Shown: in pieces, positions 11,257-21,815 of the stretch | Position numbering within the stretch: position 1 is the first letter of the stretch | Layout: each line of letters opens with the position of its first letter | DNA from: Macquaria australasica | Taxonomy: Eukaryota; Chordata; Actinopteri; Centrarchiformes; Percichthyidae | NCBI GenBank assembly: GCA_005408345.1 | Contig: SEMN01000263.1 | Span: 186,001-250,000 of the forward strand | Direction of reading: 5' to 3' | Length of the DNA stretch: 64,000 nt | Position numbers and translations under genes: made by a program | Notes under the pieces: model-generated | Database searches by the model: none | Seen by the model: the letters and a program-made list of their open reading frames with translations, nothing else | Told to the model about the DNA's origin: nothing

Positions 11257-14200
11257 CTGAAAGAGAATGGCAGAGAGGAATTTGAACGCTGCACACTTTG
11301 ACTGACATTAACCAGTGACATATTTTCATCATTAATGTCCTTCATGGGACAATAAGTCTGCTCGGTAAGTAAGAAATCCCATCTGATAACTTTGTTCCCC
11401 CCATCAGTCTACCAATTTGTGGTGCTCCATTTAGTATCAGGAGCTGCACAAAAGGAACTGATGAAAATGTTTTAGAGAAGGTAGTGGGGTGAAAGGCATT
11501 GAGCTTTTGCTAATGTTAGTCTAGCTGACAAGCTGCTGAGCTGTAAAGTGCAGGGCTGTTAGTCAGCCAGTCAGCCAGTGATGGGCTGCTCTTACCGCAG
11601 ACTATCACTTACCTGATACAGACAGGCTGCTGTGCCGAGGAAGAAGGCAATCACATAATTAAAGTCTTCATCGTCATTCTGCAGACAGGAAGAAAAGGGA
11701 TTTTTTTTTAGCACTAATCATGCATGTCTAGACAAAGCATCAAGAAACCAACATGACAAGAAAATTCAGAGGTTCCTATATGTATTTATTTTTTATTTAG
11801 TCTCATTTAGTTTAATAGAATATGATGTGACATTGACACTTTCAAGGAACAGAATGGATGCCATATCTGCCATATACATAACCGATTCGTTTTAGCAGTT
11901 ATGGTTACTATTACATTGTTTGGTGATGTTGCAAAAACAAAGTCAGACAGGGCAGGAAACACAAGTAGTCAGACAATTAGTCCGATTATCTAAACCACCA
12001 CTTTATTTGGAGGTGAAACCAAAAGTAATGTCACTAATAATCCCTCATTGCATAAGAAAACAGTGCACACACAACTACACTGACACAGGACGTCGAGCAC
12101 GGAAGTCGGTCTGGAAACTGTGATGAATGTTTACATTGGAAAGTTGGGGTAATCATTTTACAGTTTGCCTTCATTTTCTCTTCCAAATAAGTTTGACTAA
12201 CCTGGTAGTTTGTTTGAAACCTGTCTGATCATCTGACTGCTTGTGTTTCTTGCCCCGTCTGACTTTTTTTTTTTTTTTTACCAATGTCACCTTCTTCCCA
12301 GATCTCAGGAATTAACTTAGGTTTGTTATTACCAATACAACAGACAGCCAAAACTATGAGGTTTCCCTTTAACAGAAACTGAATGTGTTTGAATGTCATC
12401 TCCGTTATGTCCTCTCACCTGTAGTATGCTCTCTATAGCGTGGACCCCTCGCAGCAGGTTCAGGCCCCCACAGAGGACACTGAGCACACAGGACACGATG
12501 CCTGGGAGAGTCACTGGCTCCAACATCTGCGTGGGAGCTGGCAGAGAGAAAGAACAAGGCATTGCAGACTCAGCACAATCTGCCTTGACAAATGAACTAC
12601 AAAAGCATTAACAAAAAAAAAAAAATCCGCTTTCCAAAGTATATAACAAAACATATATTTTATGAAATGTAATCATTCATAAAACGATTATATGCAGGAT
12701 AAAAGCATAAATCCTTGAACAGAAATGAAAAGCTAAGCATACATTGTTTTTAAATCTTCCAAAACATTCTGGCACAGTAAAAGGAGTGATGCGTCACTTT
12801 TATCAGATTAGCATACTTCATCCCCCCTGGACAAAATGATTTATGCTCTCAGAAAACAGACTGGCAAGGGCAACCAACAGAGAGTGAACAAAGCGTGGAG
12901 AGCTGCCCTGAAGAGGATGACAGGGGGGAACACAACAGCTCGAAGTGACCCGAGGTGGCGTCGCTTAGCGTGGGGCAGCTGAGGTGTGACGGTGCGTACA
13001 AGAGGGGGCAACTGAGGGGTAGGGCATCTGAGCCACAAAGCAGCAGACCGACAGAGGAGCTGTTTGACTGAGCAAAATGATATCTGACCACCAGACATAC
13101 ATCATCCTTCAGACTCATTGTTCTTCTTTTTTTCACCGATTTACCTGGAGGTTATAAAAAGAGCAAATCAGTTTAATCTGTTGTTCACCCAGATTTTATG
13201 TTGCCATACTCCCAAAAGTTTCCTGCTGCAAGAATACGCTGTTCACTGCGAGGATAGCTCAGAAAGTGTTTCACGTAATTGAAAAAATACAAAATTAGCT
13301 TTTAATTATCCCTAAAAAGTAATTACAACAATAAATGTTGATATTGAGAGTGTACTGTGCTGAAAATTTTATTTTTTGAATTAATTTTTGTATTATTGAT
13401 TTCTTTACATTACTATTTTCACCTTTTTTTATACTCAAAATTACAGATAGATAATTTTTTGTTGTTGTTGTCTGAAGTGAAAGTAATGAGCCTTTAATAT
13501 TGTTCAGCAAGATAACTGTCCACAGAAAGATAGACTTCTTTTATGTGATACTGTAAGTAACCAATTCCAATAATTCAAGAGTAATTCAAAAAGGTTGGTG
13601 TGGATGCACTACAGTGCAAAAACAGGACAGTAAAACATTACCATCATCTACTAAAAATGCACACATGGGAATGAATTTTGATACTGGACTGCACCTTTAA
13701 ACATTATAACAAGCATGTGGAAGAGTCTACAGGTCTGATGTGAACTGGTCTAAAAACCCAACAGCTCAAAAAGCGATATGAACAATGACAAGTGAAACGG
13801 TGCATCCAGTATTGTTCCTTTACTGGCGTAGTACAGAATACAGTATTCTGAGGAAACCACCAGTGACCTTACTATGTCATTGTGTTACAAAGACCAGTGC
13901 TACCAGTGTTAATAGTGCCAATTATTGAGAGTAAGATAAGATGAGATAACACTTTATTGATCTCCAGAAGGGTAGGTAGTCCATTAAGTAGGTAGTCTAT
14001 TACAATAGCAAGCCTCTTTCATACTTGGATGAGGTGTGTATGGGGTGTGTATATGTGTGTGTCAGCAGCTCATGTCCTACCTATGCCCTTGTATTTAGAG
14101 GGCGTGTGCACTGAGAATCCATTGATAGAACGCAGGTCCTCAGGGGAGAGCTGGTAGGGTGGTCGCAGCTTGATCTCTGTCTGCATGTCAGCCAGGTTGA

Positions 14201-17200
14201 TCTTGGTGGACAGGGAGCGCGGGCTGTTGTAGCGCTGTTTGGTCTTCTGGATGAAGGTGTCTGATGGATGACAGTCAGCAGCAACAACAAGGTGGTTAAT
14301 ACAGTAACACAGGGAGCAACACAAGGGAGGAAAACTGATTATGTAGTATGTAAGAGCAGAATATTCTGTCACGGTTAAAGCAAGATTTCAGTCTTTGATA
14401 CTCTGGATTATCTCTGAAATGATTCATAATAATATGATCATAATAAACCGATCAACGGAAAAATTACTCAGTACTAAGTTTGATAATTGATTTATTGTTT
14501 AAGTCATTTGTAAAGTTTATATGCCAAACATTCTCTAGTTTTTACTTTTCAAATGTGAGGATTTGCTGTTTTTCCCTGTTTTTATATAACTGAAAATTAA
14601 ATATTTTGTTGTTTTGTTGGTTGGACAAAACAAGCAATTTGAACATGTCCACTTGGCCTTTGAGATCTTGTGATGGACTTTTCTCCAGACTTTCTGACAT
14701 TTTACGGGCTAAACAATGAATGAATTAATCACAAAAATATTAAACAGATTAATCAAAAATACTAACGAGCATGCAGCCCTACTCATGATACACTGTAATG
14801 TTTGGTTGGGATGTTTGAAGGAAGTCATTTTGTGATGAAATGCTGTCACTTATTTTTTGTTGCAACCACTTTCCCTAAACCTGCCTTTTTTCCTTCTTTG
14901 TATTTCCTACTTTTCCCAGAATTCCTTATGTTGAGCCCAGGGGAATGTACCTTCTTCCATTCAGATTGTTTAATACATACAGGAAGAGGGAATATTAAAC
15001 ATTGTAACTTTAATGGGAAAGTATGAAAGACCAAGATTTTCTAGTCTACAAAAAGCAACAGTGGTTACACATCTAAATAAAACATGCTCCAACATGAAGC
15101 TAATTTTGTAGCTAACATTGTTGCCCTTCGACTCTGAGCGACTGACATCGTAATGTTTACCATGTCATAATTAGCAGAAACATGCTGTAAAACTCACCAA
15201 ATTCAATAAAGGAGTACGGCCGCACGGCGCTGCTGATTCGTTTGGTGTCATAGGTGACGATAAACTCCTTCTGTAGCTCGTCCAGGAAGCAGAAGGCCAG
15301 CACGTTGGGGTAGTTTGCGGTGCACACCATCAGGTATCCAACACCCAGTGCACTCGTGAAACTGAAACACACACACACACATTATTGCTTTGTACGCACT
15401 GCACTCTTTTCTCTTGACAGAAACCCTGAGAAACTGTAATTAGACACTAAGATAAATACAGTTCAGATTATAGGAAAAAAAAAACACACAATGGCATTCC
15501 TGATTCTGCTGGTTGCTGCTCTTAACACAGCACAAACACATTTCAGCACATTTGTGCCTAAAATTCACATGTTCACAGCTAATTAAATGCAATACCACAT
15601 TCACCTCGGCAGACACTTTGTCTTTTGGCCCTGTGGTGTTAATTGACACAGAGCACAAATTAAATTCCTCAGAGCACAATTGAGGGGAAAGCTGGTTAAC
15701 ACAACATCTAAATTGATGGAACATGAATGTCAACAAACAGTACAGAGTGATGTGATGATTATTATGTGGCTAGACAAAAAAAACAACAACACATAAGTAT
15801 AGAAGATATCTGAAGAATGGGAGCGCGTCTGCTACCAGCATGTCACTGTATTGCTGCAGTGCCTCAGAAATCAAGCAACTGGCTAATTCACAAATATTAG
15901 AAGGAGGCAGGTGGGCCCTTTACTCTCATAAGGTTGAATGATGGTTAATTTTGTGGCCTCTAGCTTCACAGTGGTGAAAAACACCTTCACAGTTACTACA
16001 CACCATCAAGTTGCGTCACAATAAAAGAGAGAAGAAACAGAAGATTCAAAGGGTCCAAAGGGAATGAACTTCAAAATTTAGGAACCACAACTTCAAAGGC
16101 ACAGTCTCCTTTAGTTTTATGCCTGGAAGGAGGAACAACCAACAAGCCCTGATCAGAAGACCTCAGACACCTACTAGTGATATAGGGCAGTAGTAGCTCA
16201 CTGATGCAGGCACCTTTAAGAATCTTGGATTGGATTCTGAATTTGATGATGGGGAGCTAGGGTAAAGAAATCAAGATCGGTGTCACGAGACCTTTTAGCG
16301 GTCCTGTCAAAAGTATATGTTGAGATTCGACTAGTGCGTCACCACCTTTGACATCTTACGAGTGGACAAATCTGTTTCCCATTATCTTGAAAGTCTCTTG
16401 ACAGGACGCACAGACAGACAGTTACCATATCAGAAAATATATCATAAACTCACTGTTGAGTAAAAGATTAAATAAAGTTGGATAAAGTCCTCAGGTATAA
16501 CTGATGATGGATACGATTTACAGCACGAGTATATAGAATATTATAAAATGTAAAGTAGTCTATGTTAAAGTCCCTAAATCCTATCAGATACAGTATATTC
16601 TAAATCCCTATACAACAGGAACACTATATTGGGCTTAAAATGATAAGACAAGTGAACTTGCATCCAGAAATGTCCAAAATAAAGTCAGCTATTAAGGTTA
16701 CAGTTAACCAAGGAAGGAAACAAGGAATCTCCTCTGCTTTCATGACACAGAAATATAACAGACATAACAACAGGGCCCAGAATATCACAGAACAGATTAA
16801 CTCGTGACTTTAAACACTACTTGCCTCATTCTAACCTTCACTGTCTTGTGACCTTCTCTTCTTCAGATGCTTCAGGCTCTCATTGATTAAAGACACTCTT
16901 ATCAAAGGAGACACTGGTTGTTGAAAAGTATAGCTGGCTAATTGATGGCTGATTCAGAGTTCTCTTTTCAGCTCATGTCCTCTGTCTTAATAAGACTAAT
17001 TAGCTCTTAACAAACAGCGCTTGAGAGAGTTTCAAAGCATTTCCCTGAGCACCAGCGGGGCTTTTAGAAACAGTTTGACGCCACAAATGAAGGCCTGGGT
17101 GTCAAATCACTCAAATGAAAATGCATTTTTCCATCACAATTGTGTTAGAGGGGTAAAGAAGAGCAGAAAAACTGTCAGCAGTAGTCTGTAATCACCCATG

Positions 17201-17610
17201 TGTGTCAGTGGATAAAGAGGCAGAAAATTATTTAAATCTCCAAACTGCATTTTGAAATGACAACATGTTAAGTAAATGAACTCATAATCAAATACTGTTC
17301 TTTTATAACAAGTTGACATGTACGTGGTTTATTATGGCTGTTTAATTAAACTGTGGTTTGAATGTAAAGGGTCCCTTTAAAATTGCCAAACATTTGGAAT
17401 TTAAAATCAACATCCCAACATGACCTACTTGACATTGTACGGTCCAGTCTTAAGCGTGCAGCGGTCAGGGAACTGGCTGAGTTTCTTGGAAAGACCTTTG
17501 AGGTGCTTCTTGGTTTCCTGAAGCTCTTTGTCCTGCTCATAGTCAGTGGATGCAGAGAGAGGCAGGCCATCCCCGACCCGAACCACAGAGGCGAACAACA
17601 CCATCGACAT
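11056..17610 (-). CDS. sec22a: Vesicle-trafficking protein SEC22a, complete coding region
   Basis: Longin-domain, multi-pass membrane protein of the ER/early secretory pathway, related to the SNARE Sec22b but without a classical SNARE helix. Coding exons in transcript order: 17610-17429, 15361-15198, 14260-14081, 12537-12419, 11678-11613 and 11256-11056. All junctions are GT-AG and in frame, giving 303 residues, close to the mammalian length. The N-terminal longin domain begins MSMVLFASVVRVGDGLPLSA and runs to about residue 120. A linker carries KTKQRYNSPRSLSTKI and DMQTEIKLRPPYQ. Four hydrophobic segments follow at about 188-204, 223-245, 252-267 and 275-291, and the protein ends APDYNV. The start is the Met that aligns with the family N-terminus; a non-coding exon lies upstream. 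It is convergent with adcy5. I infer housekeeping-type regulation from the promoter. Confidence 0.95.
11257..11612 (-). other. sec22a intron
   Basis: 356-bp phase-0 intron. A short gtcagccagtcagccagt tandem lies near 11561-11578. Nothing else is recognisable. Confidence 0.85.
11613..11678 (-). CDS. sec22a: sec22a exon (second membrane segment)
   Basis: 66 bp, phase 0 at both ends. It encodes NDDEDFNYVIAFFLGTAACL and then YQ. The minus-strand acceptor ends gtctgcag; donor CAG|gtaagt. Confidence 0.95.
11679..12418 (-). other. sec22a intron
   Basis: 740-bp intron, AT-rich with a T run near 12266-12279. I recognise no gene or repeat. Confidence 0.8.
12419..12537 (-). CDS. sec22a: sec22a exon (first membrane segment)
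   Basis: 119 bp. It encodes PTQMLEPVTLPGIVSCVLSV and LCGGLNLLRGVHAIESILQ. The acceptor used is gccag next to 12537. A second AG lies 11 bases further into the exon, but using it would break the frame. Donor CAG|gtgagag. Confidence 0.93.
12538..14080 (-). other. sec22a intron
   Basis: 1,543-bp phase-1 intron. About 12850-13130 is a GC-richer block of unknown role. Near 13932-13970 is an agataagatgagataacac-cttta-type LINE-tail fragment. No exon recognised. Confidence 0.75.
13932..13975. repeat. LINE 3'-tail-like fragment
   Basis: The string taagataagatgagataaca followed by ctttattgatctccagaag resembles the repeated-GATA and 'tttattgatcc' tail found at the ends of fish non-LTR elements. It is a short remnant only. 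Confidence 0.5.
14081..14260 (-). CDS. sec22a: sec22a exon (linker region)
   Basis: 180 bp, codon-split at both ends. It encodes TFIQKTKQRYNSPRSLSTKI, then NLADMQTEIKLRPPYQ and a less conserved NGFSVHTPSKYKGI stretch before the membrane domain. Acceptor ccatcag, donor G|gtagga. Confidence 0.95.
   Translation of the reverse strand, partial: TPSSRRPNSATTARAPCPPRSTWLTCRQRSSCDHPTSSPLRTCVLSMDSQCTRPLNTRA
14261..15197 (-). other. sec22a intron
   Basis: 937-bp intron. About 14460-14785 is one copy of a dispersed repeat with several copies in the window. The rest shows nothing recognisable. Confidence 0.8.
14460..14785 (+). repeat. Dispersed repeat family R3, copy 1
   Basis: Shares, in order, 'gaggatttgctgtttt', 'ttggttggacaaaacaagca', 'gacattttac' and a terminal 'gcagcccta' with copies at 17.85, 47.8, 57.7 and 63.0 kb. 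Strand is given for the gcagccct-terminal reading. It has no coding capacity and is probably non-autonomous. Confidence 0.7.
15198..15361 (-). CDS. sec22a: sec22a exon (longin domain, second half)
   Basis: 164 bp. It encodes FTSALGVGYLMVCTANYPNV, LAFCFLDELQKEFIVTYD and AVRPYSFIEF, the core of the longin fold. Acceptor gtttcag next to 15361; donor TTT G|gtgagt. It completes an Asn codon from the previous exon. Confidence 0.95.
15362..17428 (-). other. sec22a intron
   Basis: 2,067-bp phase-2 intron. A short CA run lies just upstream of the acceptor (about 15365-15380). About 16080-16330 looks like an old degraded repeat ('atatagggcagtagtagctc', 'ggggagctagggtaaag'). No other exon seen. Confidence 0.7.
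16080..16330. repeat. Possible degraded dispersed repeat
   Basis: The order of ggtaggagcc-like, 'cttggattggattctga' and 'ggggagctag' words recalls a fish repeat with a 'gggagccagtg' core. It is strongly diverged and the call is tentative. Confidence 0.3.
17429..17610 (-). CDS. sec22a: sec22a first coding exon
   Basis: Coding part 182 bp from ATG (17610-17608). The exon continues as 5' UTR to 17639, where the acceptor tttgcag lies. It encodes MSMVLFASVVRVGDGLPLSA and ends at RCTLKTGPYNV plus two bases of Asn. Donor AA|gtaggt. Confidence 0.95.
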
Positions 17611-17639
17611 CTTACAGCTCTGGCAATCTCACTGAAGCC

Positions 17640-18976
17640 CTGCAAACAGACGTCAAAAAGGGAAGAGAGCTTGTTGACAGTGAGGCAATAATATGTTGAA
17701 TATCTAATGCTGTTGTTAAATACAAGGCTCTCAATTCAGTCCATGTTGTGTGGCAAACAATTAACCATGCATTTTATTCAAATACGTGTCTAAATATATG
17801 TTCAGTTTGACCAAAACTGGTGTGAGATCTTAAGTATCTGAGAGTAGAGCTGAAACAATTAACAAAAACAAAATTACTAAAAAAAACGATTTTGATACTT
17901 AATCATTTAAGTCATCTATAAACCAAACATCTGTTAATTTTAGCTTCGGAAATAATTTTCCCCGTTTCATATCATCATTAAATTAATAACTTTAGATGTT
18001 GGACAGACACAGCAGGTGTCACCTTGAGCTCAGGGGAAAATTAAATTTTCACAATTTCCTGACATTTTACAGACTAAATGACTTATCAATATTCAACAGT
18101 TTATCTTAGCATCTCAGCAATAAATGTGCAACATTAGGTGTTGCAGGCCCTTTATGGGTGGGTCCCGCCACAATATCCTAATATGTATCTTTATAATCTT
18201 CCAAACAACGCAGAAAACTTCAAAAAGGTGGCGTTTTGACAGAGTATACAGCATGTTAGGTGCTGCAGAACAGTGTGTCGCTTGGTTAGCAAACTCAGGC
18301 ACTGTTTTGTAATGTTAGTTTTAAAAAAAAAAACAAAAAAAACAACGTTCATTTACTTAAGTTCAACAAATTTTAGATTCCAATTAAAGCGCATGTCTTT
18401 ATTGGCAACAGACCGATAGATATATTGTGTTGGTGGGAGCCTGGGACACACTAAATTTCAATTTTGGTGGCACAGTTGAATGTTTACGAACCTCTGCTGC
18501 TGTAACTGCATGAAACAGAACCTGTCGGTGGTTCCGGGCTCGGTTGATCTAGAACCACGGACAGCTCCACAGACCGGATTCGGGGTCGGGGACGCGTTTA
18601 GGCTAGCTGGCTAGCCTTAGCAGCAGCGGGGTCGGTAACTAAGCTTAGGTTTACTTAGCACGATAGTTACATCCGTTGATATAAAACTCAGCCGAACGCT
18701 TGGCGGATAAGCCACAAGCTTCGTGTTTTCGTGTGTTGCCCTTCAACGTAAGCGGACAGTTAACATTATAAGAAAACTAGACGACCAGCTAGCCACCGTT
18801 AGCAGCTAACTACATTAGCTTGTTCGCCGACACTTCCTTCCAGCTGATGTTAGCAGGCTAGGGGGCTAACTCGCTAGCTGTGTTCCCTACCAGCAGCTCA
18901 GGGCAAAGCTGTAAGCAACCCTGAACAAAACACACACGCCCGACAAACTGAGATATTCGGTTAAGGTGTTTAATAC
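17640..18976 (-). other. sec22a first intron (in 5' UTR)
   Basis: 1,337 bp. 17845-18120 is repeat R3 copy 2. From about 18500 to 18960 the sequence becomes CpG-rich with gctagctggctagc-type words, consistent with the downstream shoulder of a promoter CpG island. Confidence 0.6.
17845..18120 (+). repeat. Dispersed repeat family R3, copy 2
   Basis: Begins 'agagctgaaacaatta', then 'caaacatctgtt', 'tcaccttgagctc' and 'gacattttacagact', in the order seen in the other copies. It lies antisense in the first intron of sec22a. Confidence 0.65.
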
Positions 18977-19091
18977 CTGGTAAACGAGCGCAGCATCATC
19001 TGGACATCTGCGATGAGCAGGGAGCCAATCACAGGCAGCGGCGATGATTCCTTACGTTTACGTGGCTGTTTCGCTGTGCACTGTGGGTAAA
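18977..19091 (-). promoter_or_regulatory. sec22a: sec22a non-coding first exon and core promoter
   Basis: A minus-strand donor ctcgtttaccag|gtatta sits at 18977/18976, fitting a 5' UTR exon that splices to 17639. Just upstream are an inverted CCAAT box (ccaat on + at 19025-19029) and, at 19076-19091, tgcactgtgggtaaag, which resembles the ZNF143/Staf site (GCATTGTGGGA type). There is no TATA box. I infer a housekeeping promoter; the exact start site is unknown. Confidence 0.5.
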
Positions 19092-21294
19092 GACAACCTC
19101 TCATCAGCATCACAGAAAAAAACACAACACCCCCAAAAAAACAACAACAAACAAACAAATGTGCTCTGTTGTAATAAAACGTCAGGAAATTCTGTTCAGT
19201 GTTTGACTTCTGTCCCGAATATAAAAATAATATTTAGACATAACATTTTGGTTCCCAATTAAACGAATAAAATTCATATTAAAATCTTAAATAAATATAA
19301 TCTGCATAAAGGAGTCAGTTTCTCATTTATTTTTTATTTCTAAATTATTCCTCATTTATTTTTGTACTCATTCAATTAACCTTTGGACTCACATTGGCGT
19401 ATTAATATAGTTGTGTCGTAATGTTTTTGTCCCTAAAATATTTTATCTTTTAATGTTTAGACTGGCCACACTCAGAATATCTAATATATTATTATATATA
19501 TTATGTATATATGTTTTTCTAAATGTATTATACAATACACACCTGGTTAAATTACATACAATGTCTTTGAATTGAAAATAATAGTATATTTTAATCATAT
19601 ATCCCACAGGGAATGAGAGATACGAGCAAGAGATAAAATAGTATAATTCTTATCTCAAGGTCAATTTAAAGATTTCATCTGGAGCTTTCAGTCACATCTC
19701 AAACTGGGGGACATTGCAATTACATGGTCAGCGCCTTAAACCCCTCGGCCACTAGGACACTCTAAAGAGCACTTTTCTACACAAAGTTACACAATAAAGT
19801 GGAAAGAGTAAAATGAAATGGACAGCATAAAACAAACCACAACATATACAAACAAGAGTAACAGTGGTAGGTGGTTAAATAGACAATATACTGTAAATAA
19901 TACATTATGACAAAATACTATTAAATAAACACTATTTATAGTCCAACAACGTTGGTAGACAGTAAAGTAGTGTGCTACTGCAGTATATTCACTCATTTCT
20001 CTTTAACTGAGATTGTTAATATTCATGAGATCATTAACTTTGTGATAGATACTATGTTTCATAATTTAAATTTTCACTACATTTTGGTTATGTTTTTATT
20101 GTGATCTCTACTTGCTCCAGTTGCTACTTTCTCACTGAAAGCCAGGAACAAATTAGCTCCTCTCCCGAGCATCTGATGCTTTTTTTATGTTAAAATTAAA
20201 ATAACATCAAAAATGAATAATGCGTACCCAGAGCCTGCCAAGCTTTAGTGCTCCACTCAGACCTAAAATAGGCCATTCACTGGCATCAGCATTTTTTCCC
20301 TATTTTCATACATTTCCTGTTAGAATATGGAAGAAAACACATTTGCGGCTAGAGGAAATAAAAACAACAATACAGAGACGGTTAGTGGCCTCATCCTTCA
20401 CACATATCCATGCAATCTCCCCAGAGCCCAGGCAATGTGTCAGCCTGAAGGGACCTCCTCAGTACCCTCATGGCCTGTGTGTGTGTGTGTGTGAAAGAGA
20501 GGGAGAAAGACAGACACACAGAGTGAAAGTGGATGATGGATGTCTGCTGCTGCTGACAAGCTGATGAATAGCCACAGGTCTCAGTAAGTGTTTAGTGCAG
20601 AGAATGTCAGGTGTGAGGAAGGCAGTGTCGTCATTCCCAGTGACACAGTCTAAACAGAGGTGCACACACGTCAGCATTCAAATGCATCAGCACCAATTGT
20701 CTCTTTCCCAGGATGTCATCATTATACATTTCAACTTTGAGCTCAGGAATTCTTGAGAACTGTGACATATCTAAAAAATATATATATCTGCAGAGCATTC
20801 TCTTGGTTCTACTGCAGGATTTTGACATTTTGTACAGGAAATTCATGAAATGTGATTTTTAAGGACTACCTGTCTTGGGTGAGAATCAATATGATGACAA
20901 GACTAAAAGTCTGAAACATCGTAGTAGTCACTGGAGACTAATGTTCATTGCACCCACCAATACATATGCTAAAAAGAAGGCCATGGGGTCATGAGAATCC
21001 AAAGATTTTATTTCATGAGGGGAGCGTGAATATTTCCAGTAAAATCGCTGTAAAACATCCTCTGGGGAACATGAATATCCAAATCCAATTTCAGGCTGCT
21101 GCTACTGCTGCCAACGTATCTTGATATCTTCCTCTGGACCCAAACTAACAGAAATCTGCACATTTCACATTGATCTGATATATTTTATTTGTTTAGAGTA
21201 AATCAGGTTAGAAGCCCCATTATTAAATCATTTTAGTAGACATGGTGAGCACTAGGTTGTATAATGTCTTCTGTGGCTCTGGAGGAGGTATGTA

Positions 21295-21815
21295 GACACA
21301 CCTGTCCACATACTTATTTTGTTGTGGTGCTGTTTTTCAGTGTTCAGGCCTGGTCTCTTATGGTTCCATTGAAAGGAAATCTTAATGCTCCAGCATACAA
21401 TGATATTCTAGACAATAGTGTGCTTCTAGTTTTGTGACAGTTTGGAGAAGGCACTTTCTTGTTTCAGCACGACAATGCTCCCACCCAACACAGCCAGGTC
21501 CATAAAGAAATGGTTTTCCCAGTTTGGTGTGGAAGAACTTGACTGGCCTGCGCAGAGCCCTGACCTCAACCCCATCCAACACCTTTTCCGTGAACTGGAA
21601 CGTGAGCCAGTCCTTATTGCCCAACATCAGTGTTGGACCACACTAATGCTCTTGTGGGGGCAAATCCCTGCAGCCAGGCTCCAAAATCTGGTGGAAAGCC
21701 TGAAAACAGAAGATTGGAGGCTGTTATAGCAGCATATGAACATCCATGGTTCTGGAAGCATTATGTTCAGCAATCTCATATGGGTGTAATGGGGGGTGTC
21801 CACATAATTTTGGCT
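21295..21815 (+). pseudogene. Tc1/mariner-like transposase relic
   Basis: The forward frame encodes MLPPNTARSIKKWFSQFGVE and then LDWPAQSPDLNPIQHLFREL. The latter is the hallmark of Tc1-type DDE transposases around the last acidic residue, here ..FRELE. A second frame continues with KPENRRLEAVIAA, so at least one frameshift is present. No N-terminal DNA-binding part or first catalytic Asp segment is open. The right end reads ggtgtccacataattttggc, close to the Tc1-related terminus. It is a dead copy, and the deleted copy at 6892-7122 belongs to the same family. Confidence 0.8.

Noticed and set aside
12841..13136. Two ~90-codon minus-strand ORFs in a sec22a intron
   Set aside because: GC-richer block, but the peptides are Ser/Leu/Cys-rich without a family match, and the exons on either side join in frame without it.
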